Assembly: GCA_905194315.1 (NCBI GenBank)
Contig: CAJJRX010000021.1
Span: 1-40,251 of the forward strand
Direction: 5' to 3'
Source: an uncultured Sutterella sp.
GTDB lineage: Bacteria > Pseudomonadota > Gammaproteobacteria > Burkholderiales > Burkholderiaceae_F
Length of the DNA stretch: 40,251 nt
Numbering within the stretch: position 1 is the stretch's first letter; each line of letters opens with the position of its first letter. Shown here piece after piece: positions 31,013-40,200 of the stretch. The notes under the pieces were generated by a model. That model was given only the letters and a program-made list of their open reading frames with translations. It was not told the origin of the DNA and ran no database searches. A program made the translations under genes and the position numbers.

Positions 31013-33607
31013 ATGAGCAAAGTCAGTAATCCGATCAGTGAACAGTTTCAGGCGGCCCGTGTCCGTCTGGCCGAACAGTACCGCAGCGACCATAATCCGG
31101 ATGCGTATCTGCTCGCACACAGCCACGCGCTTGACGAGGCCGTCCGTGCCCTGTGCATGCGTGAGGATCTGCCCGCACGTGAGCTCTGCGTCATAGCCGT
31201 GGGCGGGTACGGCCGCGGCGAACTCTTTCCCTACTCCGATATTGACCTTCTGGTGCTGATGTCTGATCAGAGCGCCGGTGACCGGCAGATGCAGGAGAAG
31301 GTAGGCAGTTTTGTCACCGCGCTCTGGGAGCTCGGTCTGAGCGTGGGTGCCTCGGTGAGAAACGAGACCGCTTTTCTTGAAGAGGCGGTCAATGATGTGT
31401 CTGTAGCCACCACCTACCTTGAGAGCCGCTTTCTCTGGGGCAACCGGGAGCTGATGCAAAGCGCCTGGGCGGATTTCAGGGAGGATCTTGATGCGGCCAA
31501 GTTCTATCAGGACAAGATGCTTGAACTTGCGCGGCGTCACCACCGCTTTGAGGACTCCCCCTACGCGCTCGAGCCCAATCTCAAGGAAAGCCCCGGCGGG
31601 CTGCGCGATCTGCAGGTATTTCTCTGGTGCGCACAGGCTGCCGGACTTGCCCAGAATGTCCGGGGAATGGAGACCGCCGGGCTCATCACTGAAAAGGAGG
31701 TTCATGCACTCGAGAGTGCCTGGTTTAACCTCAAGCAGTGGCGCATCGCCCTGCATCTGATGACCCGCCGTCATGAGGACCGTCTGATTTTTGATGTTCA
31801 GGAGGAGCTCGCCACCTCACTCGGCTATGAATCCACCGAGCTGATGCGCGCCTCTGAGGCTTTCATGAAACGCTACTATCTCAACGCGCGCAGCGTGGTG
31901 CAGCTCTCGGTGATCCAGCTGCAGACACTCGCCGATAAACTGCTCGGTGCCGTTACCGCACCGGAGATCCCCACAGAGGACCCCGCCTTTGTGATGCGCG
32001 GCGATGAACTTGACATCATCGATGACCAGCTCTACAAACGCGATCCCAGTGCCATCCTGAGAACCTTCTACCAGTACTACCACCGCAGCGACACGGGGCG
32101 CTATGCCACCCGGCTGCTGCGTGCACTCTGGCATGCCGCCCCCGGCATTGATCAGGCTTTCCGGGAGAATCCGTACAATCAGCGGCTTTTCATGGATATT
32201 CTCACCATGCCGCGCGGTGCCTACCATGCGCTCAAGGATATGAACATGTGGGACGTGCTCGGGCGCTTCCTGCCCGCCTTCCGGCCCATTGTCGGTCAGA
32301 TGCAGCACGACCTGTACCATATCTTCACGGTCGACCAGCATACCCTGCGCTGTGTGCGCAACATCCGCCGGTTCGCCCGCAGTGAGTTCGCTCACGAATA
32401 CCCGCGCTGCTCGCACCTGATGTCAGGATTCAGCAAACCGTGGCGAATCGTGATCGCCGGTCTTTTTCATGACATCGGCAAAGGTCAGGGCGGACATCAT
32501 GAACTCATCGGCGCACGGAAAATGGCCGAGTTCGGTGAGACTTTCGGTTTCGATCAGGACGATATCGATTTTATGGTGTTTCTGGTGCGCAACCACCTTC
32601 TGATGAGTCAGGTCGCCCAGCGGCAGGATATCTCCGATCCCACGGTTGTGCGGCGCTTTGCTGACACAGTCGGCACCAAGGAGCGGCTCGACGCGCTCTA
32701 CCTTCTGACGGTGGCGGATATTCGCGCCACCAGTCCGAAAGTCTGGACCCCCTGGAAGGGTCAGCTCCTTGAGAGACTTTATCTCTCGGCTGCCGACATG
32801 CTCTCGGGGAGCGCCTCAAGCGACAAGGCCATGGAAATGCGACTTGAAGAGGCCCGCAGCACACTGCTCAAAACCCTTGATGCACAGACGCTCGAAAAAT
32901 TCTGGCGTGAACTCGACGTGGTTTACTTCATGCGTCACAGCTCCGAGGAAATCATCTGGCACGCCAGAGAGCTTGCCTGCAACATGACCACTCCCGAGCC
33001 GATCGTCAAGGTGCAGGAGGCCTCAGGCAAGAGCGGCTATCTGGTACTGCTTTACATGCCCGACCGGCAGGGACTGTTTCTGCGCTCCGTGGCACAGATC
33101 GGCAAACTCGGTCTTTCAATTGTCGACACGCGCGTGCATACGACCCGTCACGGCTGGGCACTTGACACGTTCCTCGTGGCGGACCGGTTTGAACGCTACA
33201 CACTCGAGACGCTCAAAGAAAAGCTCGAAGAGAGTCTCGCGGCTGCGGTGGTGGCCGAGGGCCCGCTGCCGCCCGCCTCTCAGGGCAAGCTCTCCCGCCG
33301 CTCACAGCACTTCCCGCTGCGCCCGAGTGTGCATCTTGCCCCCGATGAACGCGGACAGGCATGGCTGCTCAATATCGTCTGTGCGGACCGCCCCGGTCTG
33401 CTCTACTCGATTTTCCGCGTCCTTTACGAATACGGCATCAACCTGCAGACAGCCAAAATCGCCACGCTCGGCGAGCGTGTCGAGGACGTGTTCCTTGTGG
33501 ATTCGCCTGTGCTCAACGAGGATGCCACCGTGCTCAATCTCGAAGCCGATCTACTTGAGGCGCTTTCCGTGCCGGTCAAAAACAAACCGTCCCGTACGGC
33601 GTTTTAG
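31013..33607 (+). CDS. glnD: PII uridylyltransferase / uridylyl-removing enzyme
   Basis: 864 aa. Senses glutamine and adds or removes UMP on PII proteins to set nitrogen control. Nucleotidyltransferase motif GGYGRGELFPYSDIDLLVL (64-82, with D76 and D78); GlnD-specific helical region with KESPGGLRDLQ; HD domain FHDIGKG (H486, D487) for UMP removal; two C-terminal ACT domains (about 674-750 and 783-850) with MPDRQGLF and CADRPGLLYSIFR. All parts intact. Start at 31013; weak Shine-Dalgarno. In related genomes glnD directly follows map. Confidence 0.96.
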   Translation: MSKVSNPISEQFQAARVRLAEQYRSDHNPDAYLLAHSHALDEAVRALCMREDLPARELCVIAVGGYGRGELFPYSDIDLLVLMSDQSAGDRQMQEKVGSFVTALWELGLSVGASVRNETAFLEEAVNDVSVATTYLESRFLWGNRELMQSAWADFREDLDAAKFYQDKMLELARRHHRFEDSPYALEPNLKESPGGLRDLQVFLWCAQAAGLAQNVRGMETAGLITEKEVHALESAWFNLKQWRIALHLMTRRHEDRLIFDVQEELATSLGYESTELMRASEAFMKRYYLNARSVVQLSVIQLQTLADKLLGAVTAPEIPTEDPAFVMRGDELDIIDDQLYKRDPSAILRTFYQYYHRSDTGRYATRLLRALWHAAPGIDQAFRENPYNQRLFMDILTMPRGAYHALKDMNMWDVLGRFLPAFRPIVGQMQHDLYHIFTVDQHTLRCVRNIRRFARSEFAHEYPRCSHLMSGFSKPWRIVIAGLFHDIGKGQGGHHELIGARKMAEFGETFGFDQDDIDFMVFLVRNHLLMSQVAQRQDISDPTVVRRFADTVGTKERLDALYLLTVADIRATSPKVWTPWKGQLLERLYLSAADMLSGSASSDKAMEMRLEEARSTLLKTLDAQTLEKFWRELDVVYFMRHSSEEIIWHARELACNMTTPEPIVKVQEASGKSGYLVLLYMPDRQGLFLRSVAQIGKLGLSIVDTRVHTTRHGWALDTFLVADRFERYTLETLKEKLEESLAAAVVAEGPLPPASQGKLSRRSQHFPLRPSVHLAPDERGQAWLLNIVCADRPGLLYSIFRVLYEYGINLQTAKIATLGERVEDVFLVDSPVLNEDATVLNLEADLLEALSVPVKNKPSRTAF

Positions 33608-33617
33608 GCACAGCAGC

Positions 33618-33660
33618 AAAAAAACGGTGACAGCCTCAAACAGGCGTCACCGTGATATTT
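33618..33660. terminator. Bidirectional terminator between glnD and cysE
   Basis: Stem ACGGTGAC / GTCACCGT with inner GCCT / AGGC. On the minus strand seven T follow directly (cysE); on the plus strand GATATTTTT follows (glnD). It serves both convergent genes. Confidence 0.9.
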
Positions 33661-33683
33661 TTCACTCCGGCACGCGAGCCGTG

Positions 33684-34508
33684 TCAGGACTCTTTAGCAG
33701 CGTCTGCCGCAGCAGCCTTCTGAGCGGATCGTGTGCTGCGGGCCTCACCTTTTTTCTGACGGTGATGACGTGCCCTGCGGGTCGGCACACCGACATTTTT
33801 AGCATTCAGACGCGGCAGGCCGTCAACCCCTTTGCCGCCGAGCTCACGCAGCTGTGCATTGAGCTGTTCGATCACGGCATTCTGCTCGCCGGTAACACGC
33901 GCAAGTTCTCTGATGGCGACATAATACGGATCGACCTCGTCCTTGTCCACAGCGTAGGCTTCGAACTTCGGCGTTTCCTCCATCTCACGGCGGCTCTGTC
34001 CGACAACACGGCCGGGCACACCCACCACCGTCTGACCGGGTTCAACCGGTTTGAGGACCACCGCATTGGAACCGATACGGGCGTTGTCCCCCACTGTGAA
34101 AGCACCGAGCACCTGAGCACCCGCCCCGACGATCACGCCTTTGCCGAGTGTCGGGTGACGCTTGGTGCCTTCAATAAGCGTGGTGCCCCCGAGCGTCACA
34201 CCGTGGTAGAGCGTGCAGTCGTCACCGACCTCCGCGGTTTCCCCGATGACCACCCCCATGCCGTGGTCGATGAAGACACGGCGGCCGATTTTCGCACCCG
34301 GATGAATTTCAATCCCGGTAAGAAAACGGCCCACATGCGAAATAAAACGGGCAAAAGAATACCAGCCCTGCAGCCAGCACCAGCTCGATACCTGATGAAT
34401 AAGGACGGCATGAAAACCCGGATAGGAAAAAATCACCTCCCACCTGGAGCGGGCGGCAGGGTCACGGGTCATGATGGTATCGATGAGTTCTTTTGCGCGG
34501 TCAAACAT
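33684..34508 (-). CDS. cysE: Serine O-acetyltransferase, EpsC/short type
   Basis: 274 aa. Makes O-acetylserine from serine and acetyl-CoA for cysteine synthesis. Short N-terminal domain with SYPGFHAVLIHQ, then left-handed beta-helix: HPGAKIGRRVFIDHGMGVVIGETA with the predicted catalytic pair D81-H82, and TLYHGVTLGGT. The C-terminal about 85 residues are atypical: a linker, then a basic, Ala-rich tail (RRARHHRQKKGEARS...) of low complexity. That tail is not part of the catalytic fold. It follows trmJ after 171 nt; suhB-trmJ-cysE linkage is common in betaproteobacteria. Confidence 0.93.
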   Translation of the reverse strand: MFDRAKELIDTIMTRDPAARSRWEVIFSYPGFHAVLIHQVSSWCWLQGWYSFARFISHVGRFLTGIEIHPGAKIGRRVFIDHGMGVVIGETAEVGDDCTLYHGVTLGGTTLIEGTKRHPTLGKGVIVGAGAQVLGAFTVGDNARIGSNAVVLKPVEPGQTVVGVPGRVVGQSRREMEETPKFEAYAVDKDEVDPYYVAIRELARVTGEQNAVIEQLNAQLRELGGKGVDGLPRLNAKNVGVPTRRARHHRQKKGEARSTRSAQKAAAADAAKES

Positions 34509-34679
34509 AATTCTGTGTCATCTCAAATATAAATTGCGGACCGTATGCCCGCGGTGTGTGTCAGAGCTCAACGCATCCGGAGCCTCTACACACTTGTACC
34601 TAATCTGTAGATTGTGGCAGAAACTCCGCAGTGTGTGCAAATTTTTTACGTTTCTGTCCGAATCAGTGCAGTTAACGGC

Positions 34680-35471
34680 TTATTTCGGCTTTTTCGTGCC
34701 GGCACGCTCACGTTTGGGACGGATAATGGCCGAGCAGATTCCCCGCAGAAGATCAATCTCAGTCTGTGTGAGACCGCTGCGGGTGAAAATCCTGCGCGTG
34801 AGCGGCATCAGAAATCTCGGATTGGCAGGGTCATGAACGCCGCAGGCGATCATCGCCTCCTCCCAGTGCCGGTAGAACCCTTCGATCGCCGCGACACTCG
34901 CCGGGGGCTCATGACTGAAACGGGTCTGCCAGTCGTAGAGTCTTGTCCCTTCCGTATCAAGCAGTGTCTGATGCATTTCATAGGCGGTGATCTGAACAGC
35001 CTGCGCCAGATTGAGGCTGGTGCTTGAGGGATCACAGGCAATGGCGATCGCCCCCTGACAGAGCATCACCTCCTCGTTGGTAAGACCGCTGCGTTCAGTG
35101 CCGAAAACAAACGCAACGGTTCCCGGCTCCTGCTCGAGCCAGTCTCTGCCGGCACGGGCCGCCTCGCGAAGCGGGGTGAGTGCGGGACCGAACTCCCGGT
35201 CGTACCCGGTGAGCGCCCAGGCGAAAGTCACGCCTTCGAGCGCCTCCTCAAGGCTCGTATAGGACCGGCTCTGCGCGAGCACATCCACCGAGCTTGTCGC
35301 AAAGTCAATCGCCTCGGGATGAGTGCGGTAATCCGCCTCACGCGGATTGACAACTCTGAGGTCACGAAAACCCATGGTTTTAATCGCCCGGGCGGCAGAA
35401 CCGATATTGCCGGGATGTCCCGGTTCACAGAGCACAAACGAGATCCGGCTGGCGGCATCGTGCGAAGACAT
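34680..35471 (-). CDS. trmJ: tRNA (Cm32/Um32) 2'-O-methyltransferase TrmJ
   Basis: 263 aa. SPOUT fold methyltransferase for the ribose of position 32 in the tRNA anticodon loop. Motifs: CEPGHPGNIGSAARAIKTMG, FVFGTERSGLTNEEV and SLNLAQAVQITAYEM, followed by the helical C-terminal domain typical of TrmJ. Start at 35471 (MSSHDAASRISFVL) has GGAG 10 nt upstream; the frame continues to 36083 but that part is antisense to suhB. It is divergent from suhB with a 231-nt gap. Confidence 0.93.
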   Translation of the reverse strand: MSSHDAASRISFVLCEPGHPGNIGSAARAIKTMGFRDLRVVNPREADYRTHPEAIDFATSSVDVLAQSRSYTSLEEALEGVTFAWALTGYDREFGPALTPLREAARAGRDWLEQEPGTVAFVFGTERSGLTNEEVMLCQGAIAIACDPSSTSLNLAQAVQITAYEMHQTLLDTEGTRLYDWQTRFSHEPPASVAAIEGFYRHWEEAMIACGVHDPANPRFLMPLTRRIFTRSGLTQTEIDLLRGICSAIIRPKRERAGTKKPK

Positions 35472-35702
35472 GCGGGGAGTTCTCCGAAAATTATTCAACT
35501 GCGCACATTCTAACCTTTCAGCACACGCGCAGCCAAAAACGGCAGGCTGCGTCAGGAGAAAAAATTTCCGTGAGGCTTTTTCGTGCCAGACTCTGAGGAG
35601 ATCCGCTAAAATATGCGCTTTCTCAGAAAATCCGCATCCGGATGTGTAATACCCGGACGGATTCCGAGTCCCAGATTTTGTCAAATTTCCCGTAAAACTC
35701 CT

Positions 35703-36500
35703 ATGCCATCTCCCTATCTTTCCGTTGCGATTAAAGCGGCTCGTTTGGCCGGCGCTGAAATCTCCCGTGCGGCTGCTCACCTTGACACGCTTCAGGTGGA
35801 AAACAAGGCTGTTAATGACTTTGTCACGAACGCCGATCGCGCCTCTGAAGCTGTTATTGTGGAATGCCTCCAGCAGGCCTACCCGAATCATGCCATTCTG
35901 ACGGAAGAAGCCGGTCGCATCGGTCCGAAGACCAGTGACTATCTCTGGATCATCGATCCGATCGATGGCACGCTCAATTTCATGCACGGCGTCCCGCAGT
36001 ACGCTGTCTCCATCGCACTCGTGTACCGCGGTGAAGTGGTGCTCGGCGTGGTCTATGACGTTGCCAAGAATGAACTCTTTCATGCCATCAAGGGTGAAGG
36101 TGCCTTCCTTGACAACCGCCGTATCCGTGTCTCCGGTCTTATCGATATGAACCGCGCTCTGATCGGCACCGGTTTTCCGTTCCGCCGCACCGACAACTTC
36201 AAGAAATACATGATGAGCTTCATGCGCGTGGCCGAACGCACCGCCGGCATCCGCCGTCCCGGTTCCGCCGCTCTTGATCTTGCCTGGGTTGCTGCAGGCC
36301 GCTACGACGGTTTCTGGGAAAGCGGCCTCTCGCAGTGGGACATTGCCGCCGGCGGTCTGCTCGTTCTTGAAGCGGGCGGTCTGATCACCGATCTTGCCGG
36401 TCAGGAGGAATGGCTCACCACGGGGCAGGTCTGCGCCGGTACCCCGAAGATCTTTGCGCAGCTCCTGCCGCTCGTTGGCGATCTGCCTGCCGCAAACTGA
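35703..36500 (+). CDS. suhB: Inositol monophosphatase family protein SuhB
   Basis: 265 aa. Metal-dependent phosphatase; in E. coli SuhB also takes part in rRNA antitermination. Motifs: NKAVNDFVTNADRASE, LTEEAG (E69), WIIDPIDGTLNFMHG (D85, D88) and WDIAAGG (D211), the metal site of the family. Start at 35703 (MPSPYLSVAIKAA) by similarity; no Shine-Dalgarno. A TAAAAT box at 35607-35612 is a possible -10. The nearby 5S rRNA is unrelated by transcription. Confidence 0.95.
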   Translation: MPSPYLSVAIKAARLAGAEISRAAAHLDTLQVENKAVNDFVTNADRASEAVIVECLQQAYPNHAILTEEAGRIGPKTSDYLWIIDPIDGTLNFMHGVPQYAVSIALVYRGEVVLGVVYDVAKNELFHAIKGEGAFLDNRRIRVSGLIDMNRALIGTGFPFRRTDNFKKYMMSFMRVAERTAGIRRPGSAALDLAWVAAGRYDGFWESGLSQWDIAAGGLLVLEAGGLITDLAGQEEWLTTGQVCAGTPKIFAQLLPLVGDLPAAN

Positions 36501-36561
36501 TGCTCTGTTTTATGCGGGAGAGCGCTCAGGAGCCTCCCGCTGTCACTTAGCGATACAATAC

Positions 36562-36608
36562 AAACCGAATTCACTCTGACTCACGAGCGGATTCGGTTTC
36601 GTTTTTTT
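36562..36608 (+). terminator. Terminator after suhB, immediately before mutS
   Basis: Stem AAACCGAAT / ATTCGGTTT (perfect 9 bp, 20-nt loop) followed by CG and seven T. The T-run ends 17 nt before the mutS ATG. An additional hairpin GCGGGAG / CTCCCGC (36512-36538) lies upstream without T-run. Confidence 0.8.
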
Positions 36609-36625
36609 CCGTCCGTGAACCGCCT

Positions 36626-39277
36626 ATGACTGAACCTGCAATCAACTTTGAGAATTACGATCTGAATGATTTCACGCCGGCCATGCGCCAGTTTATCGAC
36701 GTCAAGCAGCGCTACCCCAATACGCTGGTTCTGTTCCGGATGGGTGACTTTTATGAAACGTTCTTTGATGATGCGGTCAAAGCCAACCGCCTCATCGGGA
36801 TTACGCTCACCAAGCGCGGCAAGATGAAGGACGGCGAGCCGATCCCCATGGCGGGCATTCCCGCTGTCTCCCTTGATCAGTACATTGCCCGTCTCGTGAG
36901 ACTCGGCGAATCCGTAGTGATTGCCGAGCAGATCGGTGTACCGGGCAAGGGGCTGATGGAGCGGCGCATCTCGCGCATCATCACGCCGGGCACCCTCACC
37001 GATTCGTCCCTGCTCCCGGAGAAGGACGATGCAATTCTGATGGCTGCGGCTCCCCACGCGGGGGATAAATCGCTCTGGAGTCTTGTCTGGCTGACGCTCA
37101 GTAACGGTCAGTTCTTTGCCACCAACACGCCTCAGGGCGGCATTGAAAGCGAAATCGCCCGTATTTCGCCCACCGAACTTCTGGTGCCCGAAAAGCACAA
37201 AGAGGCTTTTCGTGAGGCCTATCCTGATCTGACTGTCACGCCGATGCCGCAGTGGCACTTTGATGCCGGTCACGGCGAGGCGGCACTGAAAAAGCTTTAC
37301 AGCGTGGATAACCTCGATGCGCTTGTGTCGGTCGAGGAAAAAGGCATTCTTGCCGCAGCCAATGCGCTCCTTGACTATACCGGGGAGACGCAGGTCGACA
37401 TGATGCCCTTCATCGAGCCGCTTCGCGTGCTCAAAGAGGAGGACTTCATCGTCATTGATCCGGCAAGCCGGCGCAATCTTGAGCTCTGCGACAGTCTGCG
37501 CCAGGAGAGCAAAGGGCCGACACTCTTTTCAACGATTGACCACTGTGAAACCGGGATGGGAAGCCGCACGCTCAAACGCTGGATCAACGAACCGCTGCGC
37601 AGTGCGGAGGCTGCCCGTGCCCGTCACGGTGCCATTGAAGGCCTGCTCGGCACGCCGGACGATCTGAATGTCATCCGGCTTGCGCTCGGCAAAGTCACTG
37701 ACATTGAACGTATCGCCTCACGCATCACACTGGGCACCGTACGTCCCAAGGAGCTTGCTGCGCTTCGTGATTCTCTGCCCGTGATCGGAGAGCTGCAGCT
37801 GCTGCTCTCTTCGCGTCCCGAGCAGTGGCTTCAGCAGGCAGGCAGCAGCATGATGCTTGATCCGGCCGTGGAGGACGCTCTCACACGCACCCTTCAGGAT
37901 GAGCCGGCGACCACGCTTCGGGACGGTGACGTCATCCGCCCGGGATTCAATGCCGAGCTCGATGAGCTGCGCGCACTGCGCGACAATACCGGCCAGTTCC
38001 TCATTGAGCTTGAAACACGTGAAAAAACCGCCACCGGCCTCTCCACGCTTCGCGTGGAATACAACAAAGTTCACGGCTTTTTCATTGAACTCAGTAAAGC
38101 CCAGGCGGCTCAGGCACCCGAGCACTATCAGCGCCGGCAGACACTCAAAAACACCGAGCGTTTCATCACGCCCGAGCTCAAGGCTTTCGAAGACAAGGCT
38201 ATCAGTGCCAAAGAGCGCTCCAACGAACTTGAGAAGGCACTCTATGAGGGGCTGATCGAAACACTGAAACCGTTTGTGAGTGCGCTCATGCAGACGGCAA
38301 CGGAAATCGCACAGACCGATGCGCTGCTCAGCCTTGCCTATCATGCGCAGCTGCACAACTGGGTACGTCCTGAACTTAAGAAACAGCCCGGTATTGATAT
38401 TCACCAGGCCCGCCACCCGGTGGTTGAAACCACGATTGAAACCTATGTCCCCAATGACTGCCGGCTCGGTAACGGCAGACGCTGTCTGATCATCACCGGA
38501 CCGAATATGGGCGGTAAATCGACATACATGCGCAGTATTGCGCTCATCGCCCTGCTCGCCTGGATGGGCAGTTTCGTGCCCGCCTCGGCAGCGAGCATCG
38601 GCGAGATTGACCGTATCCACACCCGTATCGGTGCGAGCGACGATCTGGCCCGGGGACGTTCAACCTTTATGGTCGAGATGACCGAGGCTGCCGCCATTCT
38701 GCATCAGGCCACCGACAGAAGCCTGGTGCTCATGGATGAGATCGGCCGCGGCACGGCAACGTTTGACGGTCTGTCACTCGCAGCCGCCATTGCTCACGAG
38801 CTCGTTCAGGGGCTGCGTTCTCTGACGCTCTTTGCCACGCACTATTTCGAACTCACTGAGCTCGCCGGTCACCTCAAGGAGGTTGCCAATGTGCATGTCT
38901 CCGCCACTCAGGCCAGAAACCGCATCGTTTTCCTGCACGAAATCAGCGAGGGACCCGCGAGCCGCAGCTACGGTATTGCCGTCGCCCAGCTCGCCGGTGT
39001 GCCTGTGCACGTGGTAAGACGTGCCGAGGCGTTCATGACAAAGCTGGTGAACGAGGCGAGTCAGACAGCCGGAGCCCAGACATCGCTCTTTGATGACATG
39101 CCGCTTATTGAAACCCGGCCGCTCTCGCTTCCGGCGGAAAGCACGCCCGATCCCCTTGCGGCAGAGCGTGCCGAGTTCGTCAGGATGCTCAGCGAGCTTG
39201 ACACGGATGATCTGAGTCCGAGAGAGGCACTCGCCCGGCTCTATGAGCTCAAGGAAAAAGCAAAAGACCTGCAGTAG
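36626..39277 (+). CDS. mutS: DNA mismatch repair protein MutS
   Basis: 883 aa. Recognises mismatches and recruits MutL. N-terminal domain with mismatch-reading motif GDFYETFFDDA (F42-Y43-E44); core and lever domains; ATPase with Walker A GPNMGGKST (about 625-633), Walker B LVLMDEIGRGTATFDG and the signature TRIGASDDLARGRSTF; C-terminal part reaching SPREALARLYELKEKAK, the tetramerisation region. All motifs intact. No Shine-Dalgarno before the ATG; a terminator lies directly upstream, so the promoter is not obvious (TACAAT at 36554-36559 would be upstream of that terminator). Confidence 0.97.
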   Translation: MTEPAINFENYDLNDFTPAMRQFIDVKQRYPNTLVLFRMGDFYETFFDDAVKANRLIGITLTKRGKMKDGEPIPMAGIPAVSLDQYIARLVRLGESVVIAEQIGVPGKGLMERRISRIITPGTLTDSSLLPEKDDAILMAAAPHAGDKSLWSLVWLTLSNGQFFATNTPQGGIESEIARISPTELLVPEKHKEAFREAYPDLTVTPMPQWHFDAGHGEAALKKLYSVDNLDALVSVEEKGILAAANALLDYTGETQVDMMPFIEPLRVLKEEDFIVIDPASRRNLELCDSLRQESKGPTLFSTIDHCETGMGSRTLKRWINEPLRSAEAARARHGAIEGLLGTPDDLNVIRLALGKVTDIERIASRITLGTVRPKELAALRDSLPVIGELQLLLSSRPEQWLQQAGSSMMLDPAVEDALTRTLQDEPATTLRDGDVIRPGFNAELDELRALRDNTGQFLIELETREKTATGLSTLRVEYNKVHGFFIELSKAQAAQAPEHYQRRQTLKNTERFITPELKAFEDKAISAKERSNELEKALYEGLIETLKPFVSALMQTATEIAQTDALLSLAYHAQLHNWVRPELKKQPGIDIHQARHPVVETTIETYVPNDCRLGNGRRCLIITGPNMGGKSTYMRSIALIALLAWMGSFVPASAASIGEIDRIHTRIGASDDLARGRSTFMVEMTEAAAILHQATDRSLVLMDEIGRGTATFDGLSLAAAIAHELVQGLRSLTLFATHYFELTELAGHLKEVANVHVSATQARNRIVFLHEISEGPASRSYGIAVAQLAGVPVHVVRRAEAFMTKLVNEASQTAGAQTSLFDDMPLIETRPLSLPAESTPDPLAAERAEFVRMLSELDTDDLSPREALARLYELKEKAKDLQ

Positions 39278-39281
39278 GCAC

Positions 39282-39317
39282 AAGCGGTTCAATTTGTCGA
39301 CAAGTTGAACCGCTTTT
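39282..39317 (+). terminator. Intrinsic terminator after mutS
   Basis: Perfect 11-bp stem AAGCGGTTCAA / TTGAACCGCTT with an inner palindrome TTGTCGACAA, then TTTTGTTT. Confidence 0.9.
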
Positions 39318-39384
39318 GTTTATCATTAAAAGGTCCAAACAGAGAACGCTTTTCAGGCGTTCCGATAACCTCCTCAATAGACAG

Positions 39385-40068
39385 ATGCCTTTAATAAACT
39401 CTAAGCCAGAAAGTGCGGAAGAGATTCTTTTTCATAAGATCCATCAGCACATTCTCGAACAGGCCAAGAATAACGGCCATATTGATACCGAATCCGAGCT
39501 CGCCGCCCGCTTCGGCATCACCCGCTACAAGGTTCGTAAAGCGCTCGCCGTGCTCACACAGATGGGCATTATCGACCGTGCCCCCAAACGCGGAATGACG
39601 GTCAACAAGGTTGAGCCGAAAAATCTTTCCGCCCAGATTCAGGTGCAGATGGACATTGCCAACTTTGACATCCGCGAGTTCATCGAAGCCCGTCTGCTCA
39701 TCGAAATTGATGTGATTCCGCTCGTCATGCGACGTATGACGCCGGCCATGATGGGCAAGCTTGAGACCGCCATTGACGAGATCGAGCGCAATGCGCACTC
39801 CACCCGTGAAGCTGACCGCTGGGACCGTGAGTTCCATCTGCTGCTTCTTGAAGCCTGCGGTAACCGTGTGCTTCAGGTTTTCTCGGCGGTACTGGTGACG
39901 TACTTTGAAAAGACAACGGAAAAACTGCCCCGCTACAATCCGCAGTTTTTCCTGGATATCGCACAAAAAGAGAGAGCCCTTCTCAATGCGATCAAGGAGG
40001 GCGATGAGCGCAAGGCTCAGAACCTGCTCAGAGCTCATCTGAGCGAGCAGATCGTACTGCTGAGCTGA
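39385..40068 (+). CDS. GntR-family (FadR/FCD) transcription regulator
   Basis: 227 aa. N-terminal winged helix-turn-helix (about 10-72) with the GntR pattern TESELAARFGITRYKVRKAL and GIIDRAPKRGMTV. C-terminal FCD helical ligand domain (about 80-225) with REFIEARLLIEIDVIPLV and DREFHLLLLEACGN, where Asp and His residues usually bind a metal and a carboxylate. Such regulators typically control sugar-acid or carboxylate catabolism; the target is not visible here. The ATG at 39385 (MPLINSKPES) is chosen; the frame opens earlier only with TTG in the mutS terminator. No clear Shine-Dalgarno. Monocistronic. Confidence 0.92.
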   Translation: MPLINSKPESAEEILFHKIHQHILEQAKNNGHIDTESELAARFGITRYKVRKALAVLTQMGIIDRAPKRGMTVNKVEPKNLSAQIQVQMDIANFDIREFIEARLLIEIDVIPLVMRRMTPAMMGKLETAIDEIERNAHSTREADRWDREFHLLLLEACGNRVLQVFSAVLVTYFEKTTEKLPRYNPQFFLDIAQKERALLNAIKEGDERKAQNLLRAHLSEQIVLLS

Positions 40069-40079
40069 CAGACGCGGCA

Positions 40080-40109
40080 ATCCCGGAGACAGTGCCTCCG
40101 GGATTTTTT
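40080..40109 (+). terminator. Intrinsic terminator after the GntR gene
   Basis: Perfect 9-bp stem ATCCCGGAG / CTCCGGGAT with a 7-nt loop and six T, 12 nt after the stop. Confidence 0.93.
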
Positions 40110-40154
40110 GTCGCCTCTCAGGCAAAAAGAGACTCTCCTCTGCGCATAACGCAT

Positions 40155-40189
40155 AAACGAAAACCCCGCTGCCTTACGGCAACGGGGTT
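40155..40189 (-). terminator. rRNA operon terminator
   Basis: Minus strand: AACCCCG and CGGGGTT with inner TGCC-GTAA-GGCA form a long stem with GNRA-like loop, followed by TTCGTTT. It lies 12 nt after the 5S rRNA 3' end and is a typical rRNA operon terminator. A T-run on the plus side makes it bidirectional. Confidence 0.9.
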
Positions 40190-40200
40190 CTCTTTTTGTG

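Noticed and set aside
33120..34532. 470-aa plus-strand frame
   Set aside because: It overlaps glnD in another frame, crosses the bidirectional terminator and then runs antisense to cysE; no family match.
35472..36083. N-terminal extension of TrmJ by 204 residues
   Set aside because: It is antisense to suhB, lacks similarity to the family, and a good start with Shine-Dalgarno exists at 35471.
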